Positions 13,590-21,721 of a DNA stretch of 64,000 nucleotides are shown here, piece after piece. Source of the DNA: UBA1479 sp038109305 (GTDB lineage Bacteria; Pseudomonadota; Alphaproteobacteria; Rhodospirillales; Casp-alpha2); the NCBI GenBank assembly GCA_038109305.1, contig JAYNIR010000002.1:1-64000 (forward strand), read 5' to 3'. Below the pieces are notes generated by a model that saw only the letters and a program-made list of their open reading frames with translations, did no database searches and was not told where the DNA came from. Made by a program: the position numbers and the translations under genes. Numbering within the stretch: the stretch's first letter is position 1; each line of letters opens with the position of its first letter.

Positions 13590-14798
13590 TCAGGCGTCTT
13601 GCTGAAACTTCGATGCGTAGGCCTCTGCTCGGTCCCGATCCCAGCCCAACACGGTGGTCAGCACCTCGACCGTATGCTGGCCCAGCGTCGGCGGGGCGGA
13701 GCGGATGGTCACCGGCGTTTCCGATAGCTTCAGGGGCGAGCCGACGATGCGTTCTCGCCCGATGGCGGCGTGATCGACCTCGACCACCATGTCCCGGGCC
13801 TTGATCTCGGGCGCTTCCAAAACTTCGTCGACTGTGCGGATGGCGCCCGCCGGCAGACCCGCCGCCAGGAGGTCTTTCAGCCACTCGTCGCGGGTCCGGG
13901 TTTTCAACACGGCCTCCAGAATTTCATACAGCGCCTCGCGGTTGTCGGCCCGCGCGCCGTTGGTTTTGAACCGGGGGTCGTCGGTCAACTCCGGTTGGCC
14001 CAGCACGGCGGCGAACTTGCGGAATTGCCGGTCGGCTCCGATTGCCAGCGCCAACGGCAGGTCGGCGGTATCGAACGGCCGGTAAGGCACGACGGACGGA
14101 TGATCGTTGCCGCGCCGCTTGGGCCGGTTGCCGGTCATCAGATAATCCGAGCCCTGGTTGCCCAACAACGTCACCGCCGCGTCCAGCAGCGCCGCGTCAA
14201 CGAACTGCCCCTGCCCTGTTTCCTTCCGGTGATAGAGCGCCGCCAAGACGCCGGTGACCGCGAATTGCCCGGCGATCAAATCGGTCACCGCCGCGCCGAC
14301 CTTCATGGGCGGTTGGTCGGCATCGCCGATGATCGACATCAGGCCGCTTTCCGCCTGGATCAAAAAATCATACCCGGCCCGGTCGGCCATCGGCCCGGTG
14401 CGGCCGTAACCGGAAACGGCGCAATAGATCAGACCCGGGTTTTCGGATTTTAAATCGCCGTATCCGAGACCGTATTTTTCCATGGCGCCGCGGCGTAGAT
14501 TCTCGATGACGACGTCGGACGTCATCGCCAAGCCGCGGGCGATCTCTCTGCCCTCTTCGGTTTTCAGATCGATGACGATGGAGCGTTTATTGCGGTTGGT
14601 GATCTGGAAATAAGCGCTTTCGCCTTCGAGCGACGGCGGCACGAAATGGCGCAGGTCATCGCCCTCGGGACTTTCGACCTTGATAACCTCGGCCCCCAAA
14701 TCGCCAAGGATCATGCCGCACCACGGCCCCGCCAGAACGCGTGAAAAGTCTAAAACCCTGATGCCGTCGAGCGCGCCGGCCATGGCTGCCTCCGTCAT
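13590..14798 (-). CDS. CaiB/BaiF family (class III) CoA-transferase
   Basis: Class III CoA-transferases move CoA between carboxylic acids through an aspartyl-CoA thioester intermediate. The 402-residue protein starts with the hallmark GIRVLDFSRVLAGPWCGMILGDLGAEVIKVE. The likely catalytic aspartate is in AGYDFLIQAESGLM. The rest of the fold is complete, ending near residue 400. The start at 14798 (MTEAAMAGALDG) fits the family, and 14783 is also possible. The substrate is unknown. No acyl-CoA dehydrogenase is adjacent. Confidence 0.92.
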   Translation of the reverse strand: MTEAAMAGALDGIRVLDFSRVLAGPWCGMILGDLGAEVIKVESPEGDDLRHFVPPSLEGESAYFQITNRNKRSIVIDLKTEEGREIARGLAMTSDVVIENLRRGAMEKYGLGYGDLKSENPGLIYCAVSGYGRTGPMADRAGYDFLIQAESGLMSIIGDADQPPMKVGAAVTDLIAGQFAVTGVLAALYHRKETGQGQFVDAALLDAAVTLLGNQGSDYLMTGNRPKRRGNDHPSVVPYRPFDTADLPLALAIGADRQFRKFAAVLGQPELTDDPRFKTNGARADNREALYEILEAVLKTRTRDEWLKDLLAAGLPAGAIRTVDEVLEAPEIKARDMVVEVDHAAIGRERIVGSPLKLSETPVTIRSAPPTLGQHTVEVLTTVLGWDRDRAEAYASKFQQDA

Positions 14799-14882
14799 AA
14801 AACCCGAGCGCCGTTGTGGCACAGGCGCGGCGACCGCGCCAAGCGCATTCCACGAATGATTAGACGGAGGTTGAAAACGAAA

Positions 14883-14910
14883 GAGCCCCCCGGGGTATCC
14901 CGGGGAGCTC
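14883..14910 (-). terminator. Intrinsic terminator
   Basis: A GAGC-C-CCCCGGG / CCCGGGG-A-GCTC stem with a four-base loop is followed on the minus strand by CTTTCGTTTTC. It lies about 90 bases beyond the stop of the 99-residue gene at 15003-15302 and just before the CoA-transferase start. Confidence 0.65.
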
Positions 14911-15002
14911 AGCCGTGCCTTCAGAACGTCTCCTAGGGTTGAGACAAAATCATCCCTGAGGATGACACTGCTTTCGCCGCCCCCAGGGGGGAGGCCAGAG
15001 TG

Positions 15003-15302
15003 TTAGGCAATATCGTTGACGACATTGCCTCTGGCGGCGGTGGCGGAACCATCGCCGGTAGGCTGGTCTGCGGAGTTGCCTCCGCGGTCTTCACCAGAGG
15101 AGTTGCTGTCCTGAGACGGCTGAGTGGCCGCCGAGGGAGAGGTCGATTCTTCGAGTGATTGCCGTTCTTCAGAACGGAAACCACTCTCGACAGCATCCTC
15201 GACCTCTTCTCGAGTTTGCTGAAGCGAGTTTTCGGTGCTTTGAGCGACTTGCTTCGCAAGCGTCAATGGAAATGACGCAAGTGTAGAAGCTTGATCAATC
15301 AT
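15003..15302 (-). CDS. Small Ser/Gln/Glu-rich hypothetical protein
   Basis: A 99-residue protein. The first half (LAKQVAQSTENSLQQTREEV) is likely helical and somewhat phasin-like. The second half is rich in Ser, Thr, Gln and Asp and probably disordered. The ATG has GGAG nine bases upstream and a terminator follows, so it is probably a true single gene. Its base composition is less GC-rich than neighbouring genes. No family is recognised. Confidence 0.55.
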   Translation of the reverse strand: MIDQASTLASFPLTLAKQVAQSTENSLQQTREEVEDAVESGFRSEERQSLEESTSPSAATQPSQDSNSSGEDRGGNSADQPTGDGSATAARGNVVNDIA

Positions 15303-15593
15303 AGCGCTTCTCCGCTCTGTAGGTGACGTTCTGTCGGCATCTTATTATATGCCATTTTTCTAGAAAAACACAAGGGTTGAAGGCCCGCTCCGCGGGGCTC
15401 TCGTTAACCTTTATAACTACCGAATATTCAAGGGATTCCGGGTTGCGCGTCAGGGTTTTGTCAGGTTTGAAAATTTTTTCGGGCGGCGCGCTTTGACCGG
15501 TCGCGCTGGGACTCGGACGGCGCCGGTGCGCGGTCTGCATACGGTGGAATGATGTGAATTTTCGATTTTGCGGGGCGTATCGCCGTCGAGCAG
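15303..15593. other. Intergenic region with AT-rich promoter-like stretch
   Basis: No convincing gene is seen. A frame of about 100 codons on the minus strand (15295-15597) has no ribosome site and poor codon use. The AT-rich part near 15340-15370 and 15400-15430 probably holds the promoter of the 99-residue gene at 15003-15302. Confidence 0.4.
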
Positions 15594-15627
15594 TCAATCC
15601 GTGACGATCGGCAGGCCTTCCTTTTTT

Positions 15628-16047
15628 TCACGCCTTCAGCCCGCCGTCGAGCACCGCGATGCGGGTCAGTCCGTTCTTGCGAAGCACGCGGGCGATGCGG
15701 GATGACAATTGGTCGTTCTTGCAGACCACCAGCACGGGCGTATCGGCGAATTGCGAAAGTTCATTCTTGGCCTGTCGGACACGGTGCCAGACATCGGCGT
15801 GCGGCAGATTGAGCGCACCCTGAATATGCCCATCCTTACCGGTGAACTGATGCGCCATGCGGACATCAAGTACCAATGTGTCCGGATCGTTGTCGATCGC
15901 CTGTTTGGCTTCCGCCGGTTTGACGAGAGGAACGCCGGCCATCCACCGGGGGATCTGGCGGCCGAGAAAATAGGCGGCGATGATGATCAGCACGCTGAGG
16001 ATCGTGCGCTCATCCCACTCGAACAGCGTCTTTTTTAAATTTTCCAT
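15628..16047 (-). CDS. Membrane-anchored rhodanese-like protein, C-terminus altered
   Basis: A 139-residue protein with an N-terminal membrane segment (ILSVLIIIAAYFLG) and one rhodanese domain. LVLDVRMAHQFTGKDGHIQGALNLP is typical. The likely active cysteine is Cys110 in LVVCKNDQLSSRIA. It may handle sulfane sulfur at the membrane. The frame stops at GGLKA. Immediately downstream the run of seven A and the next bases look like a frameshifted end, and the other frame would read KEGLPIVTD and stop at 15594-15596, matching the usual rhodanese ending. About ten terminal residues appear lost or misread. Confidence 0.85.
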   Translation of the reverse strand: MENLKKTLFEWDERTILSVLIIIAAYFLGRQIPRWMAGVPLVKPAEAKQAIDNDPDTLVLDVRMAHQFTGKDGHIQGALNLPHADVWHRVRQAKNELSQFADTPVLVVCKNDQLSSRIARVLRKNGLTRIAVLDGGLKA

Positions 16048-16066
16048 GAATAGCACCCCGGCCCGG

Positions 16067-16462
16067 TCAGTCCCCGGGTTTCCAATCGCCGCCGCCGCCG
16101 TCATTGGGCAGACCGATGGCGCCGCGTTTGTCTATCTTGGACAGGATGGCGCCGCACAGGTCCGCCCCCGTCAGATCGGCATCGACAAGGCTCGCGCCGG
16201 ACAGATCGGCATCGCGCAGATCGGCGCCCGACAGGTCGGCGTTTTCTAGGATCGTGTTGTGGAACGTGGTACCGTGAAAAATCGCGCCGGGCAGATTGCG
16301 GTAGCAGAACAGCGTGCCGGCGCTTTCGATGCGCGTCACATTGCGGCCTTTCAGGTCCAGATAGCTGAGGTCGTACATGGAAAGGGTCGCGCGCTCACCG
16401 CCCGTGCGGCCGATGGCGAACAAGGCATGCTTTTCAAGAACCGCGTCCACTTCCTGTTGCAA
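16067..16462 (-). CDS. Pentapeptide repeat protein
   Basis: A 131-residue protein whose middle has tandem A(D/N)LxG units (ENADLSGADLRDADLSG, then DADLTGADLCG), which form a right-handed beta-helix. The chosen start is a TTG with GGAAGAAG just upstream. There is no signal peptide. The first 50 residues do not fit the repeat. It ends 20 bases before the rhodanese gene on the same strand, so the two may be co-transcribed. The function of such proteins is usually unclear. Confidence 0.8.
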   Translation of the reverse strand: MQQEVDAVLEKHALFAIGRTGGERATLSMYDLSYLDLKGRNVTRIESAGTLFCYRNLPGAIFHGTTFHNTILENADLSGADLRDADLSGASLVDADLTGADLCGAILSKIDKRGAIGLPNDGGGGDWKPGD

Positions 16463-16626
16463 AATCTTCTTCCACCTCTGGCCTCCGAACTCGCGTGAGC
16501 CCCGAAGCGAAATATTCCGCTCCTCAGGCGGGGCTCCGCCCCCAGCTGCGTTGCGTCACACAACGGAAACAATCGCACACCAGCCGATTGCCCCAAACTA
16601 ATTTTGTTGTGTATTTATGAAGCCCT

Positions 16627-18009
16627 ATGGTCAAGGAAACGCAAATTTTGCCGGTTCACATCATCGGCGGCGGCCTCGCCGGGAGCGAGGCGGCATGGCA
16701 GCTGGCAAGGGCTGGCGTGCCCGTGGTGCTGCACGAGATGCGCCCGAAGCGCGCCACCGACGCGCACAAAACCGCCGATCTGGCGGAGCTCGTCTGTTCC
16801 AACTCGTTCCGCTCCGACGACCATGAAACCAACGCCGTCGGCCTGCTGCACGAGGAAATGCGCCGCCTCGATTCGCTAATCATGCGGGCGGCGGACAAAC
16901 ACCGGGTGCCGGCCGGCGCGGCACTTGCGGTCGACCGGGACGGCTTCGCGGCCGAGGTCACGGCGACCCTCGAGGCCGACCCGCTGATCTACATTGACCG
17001 AGCCGAGGTCGCGGGCCCGCCGCCCGAAGACTGGTCGAGCGTAATCATTGCGACCGGCCCCCTCACCTCGCCCGCCCTGTCACAGGCGATCTGCGATCTG
17101 ACCGGGCAGGACCAGTTGGCGTTTTTCGACGCCATCGCGCCCATCGTGCACAAAGAGTCCATCGACTTCGACAAGGCGTGGTTTCAAAGCCGCTATGATA
17201 AGGGATACGGCAAGGACTACATCAACCTGCCGATGACGCGGGGCCAGTACGATGCCTTCATCGCCGAGCTGCTGGCCGCGGAAAAACACCAGTTCAAGGA
17301 ATGGGAAAAGGACACGCCTTATTTCGAAGGCTGCCTACCCATCGAGGTGATGGCGGAACGCGGGCCGAAGACGTTGAGCTTCGGACCGATGAAACCGGTC
17401 GGCCTGACCAACCCGCACGATCCGCACGCGCGGCTCGCCGCCGTGGTGCAGCTACGCCAGGACAACAAGCTCGGCACGCTTTACAATATGGTCGGCTTTC
17501 AGACCAAGCTGACCTACGGCGAACAGGTGCGCGTGTTCCGCACCATTCCTGGACTGGAAAATGCCGAATTCGCGCGCCTCGGCGGCATCCACCGCAACAC
17601 CTTCATAAATTCGCCGACGTTGTTGGACCAAACTTTGCGCTTAAACAAAGAGCCGAGGCTCCGATTCGCCGGGCAGATCACCGGCTGCGAAGGCTATGTC
17701 GAAAGCGCCGGCGTCGGGTTGATGGCGGGCCGCTTCGCGGCGGCGGAACGGTTGGGTCTGGCTCCTGACCTGCCGCCCGAGACGACGCCGCTTGGCGCGA
17801 TCCTGAACCACATCACCGGCGGCGCGGAGGCCGATACCTTCCAGCCCATGAACGCCAACTTCGGGCTGTTCCCGCCGCTTGCGACCGACGACCTGCCGAA
17901 AAAACAACGTCCGCGCGGGCGTGACCGCAAGGTCGCACTGGCGAAACGGGCGCTGGAGGATCTGGACGCCTGGATCAAAGCCACGGGCGCCCGTCAGGCG
18001 GCGGAATAA
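16627..18009 (+). CDS. trmFO: FADH2/folate-dependent tRNA m5U54 methyltransferase
   Basis: TrmFO methylates uridine 54 in the T-loop of tRNA using methylene-tetrahydrofolate and FADH2. The 460-residue protein has the dinucleotide-binding motif HIIGGGLAGSEAAWQ at residues 11-25, then ELVCSNSFRSDD, and the C-terminal ITGCEGYVESAGVGLMAGR with a conserved cysteine. Length and motif order match the family. It is convergent with the broken glycosyltransferase gene downstream. Alphaproteobacteria commonly use TrmFO rather than TrmA. Confidence 0.96.
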   Translation: MVKETQILPVHIIGGGLAGSEAAWQLARAGVPVVLHEMRPKRATDAHKTADLAELVCSNSFRSDDHETNAVGLLHEEMRRLDSLIMRAADKHRVPAGAALAVDRDGFAAEVTATLEADPLIYIDRAEVAGPPPEDWSSVIIATGPLTSPALSQAICDLTGQDQLAFFDAIAPIVHKESIDFDKAWFQSRYDKGYGKDYINLPMTRGQYDAFIAELLAAEKHQFKEWEKDTPYFEGCLPIEVMAERGPKTLSFGPMKPVGLTNPHDPHARLAAVVQLRQDNKLGTLYNMVGFQTKLTYGEQVRVFRTIPGLENAEFARLGGIHRNTFINSPTLLDQTLRLNKEPRLRFAGQITGCEGYVESAGVGLMAGRFAAAERLGLAPDLPPETTPLGAILNHITGGAEADTFQPMNANFGLFPPLATDDLPKKQRPRGRDRKVALAKRALEDLDAWIKATGARQAAE

Positions 18010-18013
18010 TTCA

Positions 18014-19518
18014 TCACCTTCCGAACAGCTTGCCGATTAGACCCTTTTTCTTTTTCAGTGCGTCGCCGGCGGCTTTGTCAGGCCTCGGCACAGGATCGGG
18101 CGATTTCGGCGCGTCGGCTGCCAGCGCATCCCGGATGCGGTCGTTGACCGAGGCCCAGTCGCCCGGGTCGCGTTAACGGAACAGCCGCATGGTCGGGTAC
18201 CAGGGGCTGTCGTCGCGGCCGAGGAACCAGCGCCAATCGGGCACCATGGGCGTCTACCTCCACACCGGCTTGGCCAGCGCACCTGCAAGGTGCGCGACCG
18301 CCGTGTCGACGGTGATCACCAGGTCCAGGCAATCGATGGCCGCCGACGTGTCAGCGAAATCGTTCAGATGCGTCGCCAGATCGTTAACGCCCGCGGGCAC
18401 GCGCTTGACGGCGTACGGCATGTCGTCGCGCATTTTCTGCAGGGAATAAAGTTCGACCGCCGGCTCGTTCATCAGCCGCTCGAACAGGGTTGGATTGACG
18501 GTCTTTTTCCAGCTGATCGTGTTGGTCGGGCTGCCGGTCCAGGCGATGCCGATTTTCCAAGCGCCGGGTTTTGCGCCTCCGCGGATGATGCGGCGGAATT
18601 TTTCCACGTCCGCCGGAGCCGCCTTCAGGTGCGGCACGTCGCCCGGAATGGTCGACATGTCGGTGCCGAAAATCCGCATCGCCGACATGGCGGGGATGTA
18701 TTGCTCGAACTCCTTGCGGCCGAACATTTCGTCGCGAACGTCGACATTATCGGCAAATGCCGTGACGCTCGCGATCAACCGTTTCACCGCCGGTTTGCAC
18801 GGCACGATGACGCGGGCGCAGCGCTTCGCGATCATCGGGATGTAGCGGGCGAACTGAATGGCGTCGCCGAACCCCTGCTCGCCGAAAAACAAAATGCGGT
18901 CGCCGGGCGCGAAGGCGCCGTCCCAATAAGGTTTGTTGACCTGCGGCAGGCTGTTTTTGCCGGTCTTCCGGCGCCATTCGTAATCTTCCAGCCCCGACGC
19001 CAGGTCTCTCCGGAGCATTCGCACCATGGCGTAGGCAAGCCGCGTGTCGGCATAAGTCTCGCCCTAGGGCTACATGGCATCTAGGACTCGGGCGTAAAGG
19101 TTTTCGGCGTCGGCGTAATCGCCGGCCTCCCACCGGGTTTTGGCATAAGCGCCGATGAACGGCACGTCGTTGGGCTGCGATTCAACCGCGCGGCGGCGGG
19201 CGCCGACGGCTTAGTCCATCTTGAGCTGATATCGCAGCGTCAGGCCGAGCGAACCCCACGCTTGCGCGTCTTCGGGGTGGAGATCGATCAGTCCGCGCGC
19301 CGCCGCCTACGCCGCCTGCCAGTCGCCCTGTCCGGCGACGGCGGAGGCGTGACGAAACTCTGTTTTTTTCCTCGTCGGGGGCTGCCGGGCACCAATTCTG
19401 TGACCTGGGTCAGCGGCTTGAGCGCGTCTTCCGGCAGGCCGCAGTCAAGGTAAAACCGGCCCCGCTGATAAAGCCGCTGGGCTTCGGCTTCCGTCTCCGT
19501 ATCCGTTTCGCTGGCCAA
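18014..19518 (-). pseudogene. TPR-glycosyltransferase (GT9-like) interrupted by six in-frame TAA/TAG codons
   Basis: The locus starts at an ATG at 19518 with TPR-like sequence (AQRLYQRGRFYLDCG) and continues, after one frame change near 19360-19385 in A- and C-runs, into a GT9-like C-terminal domain: RILFFGEQGFGDAIQFARY, WKIGIAWTGSPTN, ITVDTAVAHLAGALAKPVW, DWRWFLGRDDSPWYPTMRLF. Within about 1.3 kb of otherwise continuous frame there are stops at 19307-19309 (TAG), 19211-19213 (TAA), 19070-19072 (TAG), 19064-19066 (TAG), 18254-18256 (TAG) and 18173-18175 (TAA), and no TGA. Several fall where glutamine fits, clearest in MRLF-R-stop where relatives have RLFRQ. The frame ends in TGA at 18014-18016. 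Probably a pseudogene. Confidence 0.8.
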
Positions 19519-19556
19519 GATGCTCTCCGTGATACCCGGCCGGTTGCCGGTCCCCG

Positions 19557-20447
19557 TCAGACTTTGCCGCGAAGCGCCGCGCCGAGCAAGATTGCCGGGC
19601 GCATGCCGTCAATGCGAAGCACCCGGTGATCGAACGGATCATGCCCGGCGCGGGCGAGCCGCGCCAGATCGCGGGCCGCCAATCGGGCCGGCAGGAGAGC
19701 CGGCAGAAGCCGCCGGGGCGGCGTCATCCCGCGAAGCGGCTTGAGTTCGTCCCGCGCCCGCCCGGCGACCGACGCGACGGCGCGCCTGAGCGCGTCTTCC
19801 TGCCCTTCCGGCCCCCGGTCATAGAACTTTTCCGTATCGAACCCTTCCCGGCGGCAGACCGCATCGGGCAGCGGGACCCGCCCGCGGCGAAGCATAAACG
19901 GCACCGACATGACGGCGCCCGTCAGCGCCTGGACGCGGGCGGCGCATGTCACCGCCGCCAAGCCCGGAGCATCCAGACCGCCGGTCAGGATATCGCCCGC
20001 CAGCGCCATGACCGCCGCCGGTCCTTGGTCGGCACGGGCGATCAGGTCGTCGACATCGGCGGGCGGGCCGCCGGTCATTTCCGCCTCGCGCCCATCAATC
20101 ATGTGCGCCAGGCGGTCGCGCTTAAGATCGTGTCGACGGATCGCCCGGTCGAGCGCCGCCAAAACCGGATGGCCCTTGGGCGGACCCGCGCCGGGCGCAT
20201 CGGAATAGAGATCTTCCAGCCGGTCGCGCCACCACTGCAGGCGCATGCGGCCGATCAGGTCTTCGCTGACCGTGTCGGCAATGCGGGCCAGTTCCAGGTT
20301 GACACCGTAGACCGCGACCAGACCCGCGCGGGCGTCTCCCGGCGCGAAAAGCGTTGTCAGGTAGCGGTCGCGGTCGCCCCGGCGCAGATCGGTCATGACC
20401 CCGTCCAAATCGGAATCGGGGGCGGTATTTGTACGGATTTCGGTCAC
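19557..20447 (-). CDS. Squalene/phytoene synthase family protein, NDUFAF6-like
   Basis: A 296-residue isoprenoid-synthase-fold protein. VAVYGVNLELARIADTVSEDLIGRMRLQWWRD is typical of the proteobacterial and mitochondrial NDUFAF6-type branch, in which the DxxxD motifs of true squalene or phytoene synthases are altered. The human homologue helps assemble respiratory complex I. No other carotenoid or hopanoid gene is nearby, which argues against a synthase role. The GTG start at 20447 is chosen for the GAGG six bases upstream. The Mth938-type gene at 23698-24105 is a homologue of another complex I assembly factor. Confidence 0.8.
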   Translation of the reverse strand: MTEIRTNTAPDSDLDGVMTDLRRGDRDRYLTTLFAPGDARAGLVAVYGVNLELARIADTVSEDLIGRMRLQWWRDRLEDLYSDAPGAGPPKGHPVLAALDRAIRRHDLKRDRLAHMIDGREAEMTGGPPADVDDLIARADQGPAAVMALAGDILTGGLDAPGLAAVTCAARVQALTGAVMSVPFMLRRGRVPLPDAVCRREGFDTEKFYDRGPEGQEDALRRAVASVAGRARDELKPLRGMTPPRRLLPALLPARLAARDLARLARAGHDPFDHRVLRIDGMRPAILLGAALRGKV

Positions 20448-20656
20448 CTGCGCCTCGAAACGGCAAAAATCGGCGTCCCGGCAAAACCAAGATAAGTTCC
20501 CATAATGCCTGGATATATGGCGGTTTTCCCGGCGTTTAGCGAGGAATATCGTTGAAGCCCGCTTGTGAGACCCTATATTTGGCAACTAGTTCGGCGGCCC
20601 GTTTGGCCGCAAGCGTTCAGGGGTTGCAACAACACACTAAAAAGGAGAGATGGGCC

Positions 20657-21262
20657 ATGGCCTCAATCCTATCGAATTTAAGAAGTACGGTGATCGCTGG
20701 CTTTATTCTCACAATCCTGATGGTCGTCGCCGTCGTCTCGATGACCGGCCAGGGACATCCGGGCGGCCACGCCTACTTCGCGTTCTTTTTCCGCTGGCTG
20801 CACGTTCTGTCCGGAGTGATGTGGATCGGTCTGCTTTGGTATTTCAACTTCGTTCAGATTCCGAACATGCCGAACATTCCGGACGAACAGAAACCGGCCA
20901 TCGGCAAGGTCATCGCGCCGGCGGCGCTGTTCTGGTTCCGCTGGGGCGCCATGGCGACCATCGTCACCGGCCTGATCCTGGCGCAGATGAACGGCTATCT
21001 GGTCGACGCCATCATGCTGGGCAAGCAGTCCGGCGCGGCCAAGTCGACAGCCATCGGCATCGGCATGTGGCTCGGCACGATCATGTGGTTCAACGTGTGG
21101 TTCGTGATCTGGCCGAACCAGAAAATCGCGCTCGGCATGGTCGACGCACCGGCGGAGGCGAAGGCTGCCGCCGCCCGCAAGGCGATGCTGTTCTCCAGGA
21201 CCAACACGCTGCTGTCCTTCCCCATGCTGTACGCCATGGTGTCGGCGCAGAACATCTTCTAA
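20657..21262 (+). CDS. Urate hydroxylase PuuD-type integral membrane protein
   Basis: A 201-residue protein with about four membrane segments. RWLHVLSGVMWIGLLWYFNFVQIP and WLGTIMWFNVWFVIWPNQK carry histidine and tryptophan patterns seen in the membrane domain of PuuD-like proteins (DUF989). It has no C-terminal cytochrome c domain, so it is not a complete PuuD. The ATG at 20657 is favoured over that at 20650 because AAGGAG lies nine bases upstream. A strong terminator follows. Confidence 0.75.
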   Translation: MASILSNLRSTVIAGFILTILMVVAVVSMTGQGHPGGHAYFAFFFRWLHVLSGVMWIGLLWYFNFVQIPNMPNIPDEQKPAIGKVIAPAALFWFRWGAMATIVTGLILAQMNGYLVDAIMLGKQSGAAKSTAIGIGMWLGTIMWFNVWFVIWPNQKIALGMVDAPAEAKAAAARKAMLFSRTNTLLSFPMLYAMVSAQNIF

Positions 21263-21290
21263 GCCGCACGGAGCTCAGGAACACGGAAAC

Positions 21291-21322
21291 GGGGCGCCCC
21301 AGGGCGCCCCATTTTGTTTTGT
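21291..21322 (+). terminator. Intrinsic terminator
   Basis: GGGGCGCC/GGCGCCCC with a four-base loop (21291-21310) is followed by ATTTTGTTTTG. It ends the membrane protein gene 29 bases after its stop codon. Confidence 0.85.
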
Positions 21323-21352
21323 CCGGTCCGTCGGCCGGATTGCGAGGCCGCG

Positions 21353-21628
21353 TTATCCGCTCATCCGGGCGAACTCCTGGCGCAGCCGGTCGATGCGTCC
21401 GGCAGCCCGGTCGCGGATGCCGTGCCATTCGTGATCGGGCTCGAGCACCTTGTCTTCCAGGTGCGCGTGGAGTTGCGCTTGTTTTTCCTCGATCGCCTTA
21501 AGCGCTTCGACATGGGATTCTTCGGATACCGTCTCCGTCGATTTCAGGTGCACCTCGTGATGGGCGATGGACGCCATCAGGTTTTGAATGTGGGCGGCGG
21601 CGGCTTATTCGAATGTGTCTTTGATCAT
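21353..21628 (-). pseudogene. Small coiled protein with TAA at codon 8
   Basis: A strong GGAGG lies eight bases before the ATG at 21628. The first seven codons read MIKDTFE and codon 8 is TAA (21605-21607). The frame then continues open to 21353 as a helical, histidine- and glutamate-rich protein (AAAAHIQNLM, AIEEKQAQLHAHLEDKVLEP, RLRQEFARMSG). Glutamine at codon 8 would fit the helix. An internal ATG (codon 20) could allow restart. The protein family is not recognised. Confidence 0.6.
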
Positions 21629-21721
21629 GGTCTGCCTCCGTCAAGGATGGGATGGTTCTGAGTCTGTCCCCGCCTCCGCCGGGCCGCCTTGACCCAGGTC
21701 ATCGGCCAATAACCGATAAGA

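Noticed and set aside
15295..15597. 100-codon minus-strand frame
   Set aside because: No ribosome site, poor codon use, and it overlaps the probable promoter of the gene at 15003-15302.
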